This document shows positions 11,414 through 13,467 of a stretch of 13,467 nucleotides of DNA, in pieces. A model generated the notes under the pieces. It saw nothing but the letters and a program-made list of their open reading frames with translations. It made no database searches and had not been told where the DNA came from. Numbering within the stretch: the first letter of the stretch is position 1; the number at the start of each line of letters is the position of its first letter. Position numbers and translations under genes: made by a program. Source of the DNA: Streptomyces sp. NRRL S-31 (lineage in GTDB: Bacteria > Actinomycetota > Actinomycetes > Streptomycetales > Streptomycetaceae); contig NZ_JOCB01000148.1 of NCBI RefSeq assembly GCF_000718775.1, positions 1-13,467 on the forward strand, in the 5' to 3' direction.

Positions 11414-13367
11414 GGGTGCAGTCGCCAACGTGCTGGCCGTAGGGCTGGAGCGCGGGGGCGAGGGCTCGGCCGCACCGACGACAGGTCTCGGAGGCGGCAT
11501 CGGCCGGAGGCGTGAGGCGTGGCGCGGGAACGGCCGTGGGCTTGCGCCGCTTGCGCAGGCTGACCTTCGGGGTGACGGGCCGGTCGGGATTGCGGAGCCG
11601 GTCGAACGCCGCGGTGGTCTCGTCGGCGTGCGCGACCGCGACGAGCTTCCGCCGGCGGACGAACTCGGCACGCGCGGCGGCCAGCTCGTCGTGCTCCTGG
11701 TCCTCGATGTCGAGCTGTGCGTCACGGTCAACGGCGGCCTGCTTCATCGCGTCGGCGCGAGCCGTGTACTCGGGCGCGTCCGGGTGGGCGGCGAAGTGCT
11801 CGGCGCGGGCCTTGATGACGGCTCCCTCAGCGAGGGCGAAGCCGCGGCGCCAGACCTCGGCCCGGGCCGCCAGGTCCATCCGCGCGGCCCGTCGCAGGAC
11901 TTCGGCGGCGGTGGGCAGCGTGCCGTCGGCGGGCAGCTTCTCGGGCTCGGTGACGTCGGCGCCCCAGATCAGCCCCCAGGACTCGATCAGGGCGCGGACA
12001 GCACGGGTACCGCCCTTCTCGGCGGCCTTGAGCAGGGCGAGGGCGCGGCCCTTCTGCCGGGCGATGTGCCGGTACCAGGTCGCGGCAGGGATGCACGCGA
12101 TCGGCTTGCCGTCGGCGGCTTCGTCGGCGGCCACCTCGTTGTCGTTGCGCTCGTCCAGCTCAAAGCCCATCTCCCGCAGGAGCTTGCGCAGGCCGTTGGA
12201 CCAGTACAGCGAGCGGACGCCGGTCGCGGTGACCACGAACTCCCTCCACAGCTCCACCGAGCGCGCGTCACCAGCGATGGCGTCGCGGGCGATCTGGAAC
12301 GGGGTCCGATGCCCGCCCTGGCCCTGCTTCACATCCTGCCGGGTCAGCTCTGCGGCGACTCCCCAGCGGGTCTTCCCGTCCTGGTTCTTCATCAGGTAGC
12401 GGGCCATCTGGCCGGACTCTCCCCGGTCCGGAGCGTCGATCTTCACGCCGACGGGCTTGCCGTCCTTCTCGGAGACCTCCACCGGCATCCGGGCGCCGAC
12501 CTTGACCAGGGCCTCCGACCACACCTCGAACACGAGGTGCTGGAGTTCCTCAACGCGGCCGGCCGCGAGGGGCCGGGCCAGGAACAGCAGGACGTGGTAG
12601 TGGCAGTGCCAGCCGTTCTCGCCGTGCGTGACCTCCCAGGCCCGGACGAAGCCGCGGATGCCGAAGTCCTTCTTCGCCTGCCGCCACTGACGGCCCGCGT
12701 TCATGCCGAACCCGGCCTTCCATGCCGCCCGCTGCTTCTCCTCCAGGTCGGCCAGGAGGTCGCGGTCGTAGTGGCGCATGGTGAGCGTCATCATCACCAG
12801 GCCGCAACTCTGGCACTCCCAGAACTGGCCGACCTGGTCCAGCTCGTCCTGCCGGACGCGGCGGATCGACGTCGCGCAGCACGGGCAGACGTGCACCGAG
12901 CCGCAGGTGACGACCCCGGCGTACCCGGCGCGTCCGTTGCGCAGGGTCGGGGTCACGCCGCCCGCGAGGACGGAGATCCCGCAGCGCTCCAGGCGCTCCA
13001 GGCCGGAGATGGCCCGGAGGGCCTCGCGCATCTCGAACCGGATGTCGCGGGCCGTCGTGTCGGCGTCGGACTCCATGACGGTGCCGCGCGTCGAACCGCT
13101 GAACGTGGCCGGGTTGTCAGTGGACACGTCAAGATGCGGGCCGCTGACCTGCATGTCCGTAGTTTTCGCGGTAGTACCAAGGCCGCGTCCCTTTTTGGTG
13201 CCGGAGGTGCCGCCCGACCGGTCGGGGGTGGGCAGAGCCTCACCGCGCGCAATAGCACGCTTTGCCCGCTTTTTGCATGCTTCAGAGCAGTAGACGCGCG
13301 GGCGCTTGCCGGGCGTGTGGGTGATCGGGGTGCCGCAGAAGCAGCGGGGGCCACGGGTGGTTGTCAT
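11406..13367 (-). CDS. rep: Rolling-circle replication initiator (RepSA/pIJ101-type, HUH)
   Basis: A 653-residue replication initiator. ATG 13367 lacks a clear Shine-Dalgarno but keeps an N-terminal zinc module CFCGTPITHTPGKRPRVYC, then SEAC (Cys 9, 11, 27, 31). A second cysteine cluster, CPCC...CQSC, spans 161-188. HUH endonuclease motifs follow: MMTLTMRH at 192-199 (motif 1), HCHYHVLLF at 254-262 (motif 2, metal-binding His) and ARYLMK at 322-327 with Y324 as candidate nicking tyrosine and K327 (motif 3). The C-terminal region (about 430-653) is Ala/Arg-rich and ends with CRRCGRAL...C. Such proteins nick the double-strand origin and start rolling-circle replication with host enzymes. The single catalytic tyrosine agrees with plasmid, not phage, initiators. 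Confidence 0.92.
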   Translation of the reverse strand: MTTTRGPRCFCGTPITHTPGKRPRVYCSEACKKRAKRAIARGEALPTPDRSGGTSGTKKGRGLGTTAKTTDMQVSGPHLDVSTDNPATFSGSTRGTVMESDADTTARDIRFEMREALRAISGLERLERCGISVLAGGVTPTLRNGRAGYAGVVTCGSVHVCPCCATSIRRVRQDELDQVGQFWECQSCGLVMMTLTMRHYDRDLLADLEEKQRAAWKAGFGMNAGRQWRQAKKDFGIRGFVRAWEVTHGENGWHCHYHVLLFLARPLAAGRVEELQHLVFEVWSEALVKVGARMPVEVSEKDGKPVGVKIDAPDRGESGQMARYLMKNQDGKTRWGVAAELTRQDVKQGQGGHRTPFQIARDAIAGDARSVELWREFVVTATGVRSLYWSNGLRKLLREMGFELDERNDNEVAADEAADGKPIACIPAATWYRHIARQKGRALALLKAAEKGGTRAVRALIESWGLIWGADVTEPEKLPADGTLPTAAEVLRRAARMDLAARAEVWRRGFALAEGAVIKARAEHFAAHPDAPEYTARADAMKQAAVDRDAQLDIEDQEHDELAAARAEFVRRRKLVAVAHADETTAAFDRLRNPDRPVTPKVSLRKRRKPTAVPAPRLTPPADAASETCRRCGRALAPALQPYGQHVGDCTRN

Positions 13368-13368
13368 G

Positions 13369-13467
13369 GGGCCACTGCGCTCACGCGAGGGGGTAAGCGG
13401 CGCAACCGTGGCGGCACGCGGAAGCGGCGGGGGTGTTGCAGACGCCGAAGCGTCCCGTACGCTGGAC
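13369..13467. repeat. Terminal direct repeat, copy 2 (circle closure)
   Basis: Second copy of the 99-bp end overlap, identical to bases 1-99. It begins two bases after the rep start codon, so in the closed circle the rep upstream region continues into base 100 and beyond. Confidence 0.95.

Noticed and set aside
1..13467. Integrase, excisionase or tRNA attachment site of an integrative conjugative element
   Set aside because: No tyrosine or serine recombinase ORF and no tRNA sequence could be found on either strand.

Overview
The window is a complete small circular plasmid of a high-GC actinomycete, almost certainly Streptomyces or a close relative. Bases 1-99 and 13369-13467 are identical, so the contig closes into a circle of 13,368 bp. 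The signs of a Streptomyces rolling-circle conjugative plasmid are: a pIJ101/pSAM2-type HUH replication initiator, a single FtsK/SpoIIIE-like TraB DNA translocase, SpdB-type spread proteins, a GntR-family (KorA/TraR/KorSA-like) regulator divergent from the transfer genes, and strong G/C bias at third codon positions. I see no integrase, excisionase, tRNA-overlapping att site, antibiotic resistance gene or IS element, so it looks like an autonomous plasmid rather than an integrative element.

Layout. (1) 10.2-13.4 kb, minus strand: rep, followed by two small hypothetical genes. Three related repeats built round the palindrome AACTGATATCAGTT mark the boundaries of these genes. (2) 0.1-0.5 kb, minus strand: a small Cys/His protein upstream of rep across the circle junction. 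A gene-free stretch at 499-777 carries two sets of tandem 9-mers and is a candidate origin or control region. (3) 0.8-6.7 kb, minus strand: the transfer and spread block, transcribed from the korA-like divergent promoter region. Its order is a TraA-position protein, TraB, a candidate clt array, a two-TM membrane protein, SpdB, a PycTM/Pycsar-effector-like membrane protein, a hypothetical, a ParB/Srx-fold protein and a stand-alone RapZ C-terminal domain. The last six genes are joined by five successive 4-bp stop/start overlaps and end at a hairpin terminator. (4) 6.9-8.2 kb, plus strand: the GntR regulator, a 35-residue ORF and a 110-residue ORF, ending at a clear terminator. (5) 8.2-10.2 kb: a loosely packed region of small zinc-ribbon proteins and two short proteins that both begin with the RRxLGTGP motif. 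It is rich in palindromes and direct repeats, and one divergent pair appears to be leaderless.

How it works (family knowledge plus inference). Rep nicks the double-strand origin and starts rolling-circle replication. TraB is expected to bind 8-bp repeats at clt and pump double-stranded plasmid DNA into the recipient mycelium. The Spd membrane proteins support intramycelial spreading. The GntR protein probably represses tra and itself through repeated GTACCTT boxes at 6715-6828.

The most interesting DNA-level signals are the array of nine TGTGCGG repeats directly after traB, and a GTGAGC/GCTCAC motif repeated 19 times inside the 3' half of spdB. The second motif is read in several codon frames and both orientations, which suggests selection on DNA rather than only on protein.
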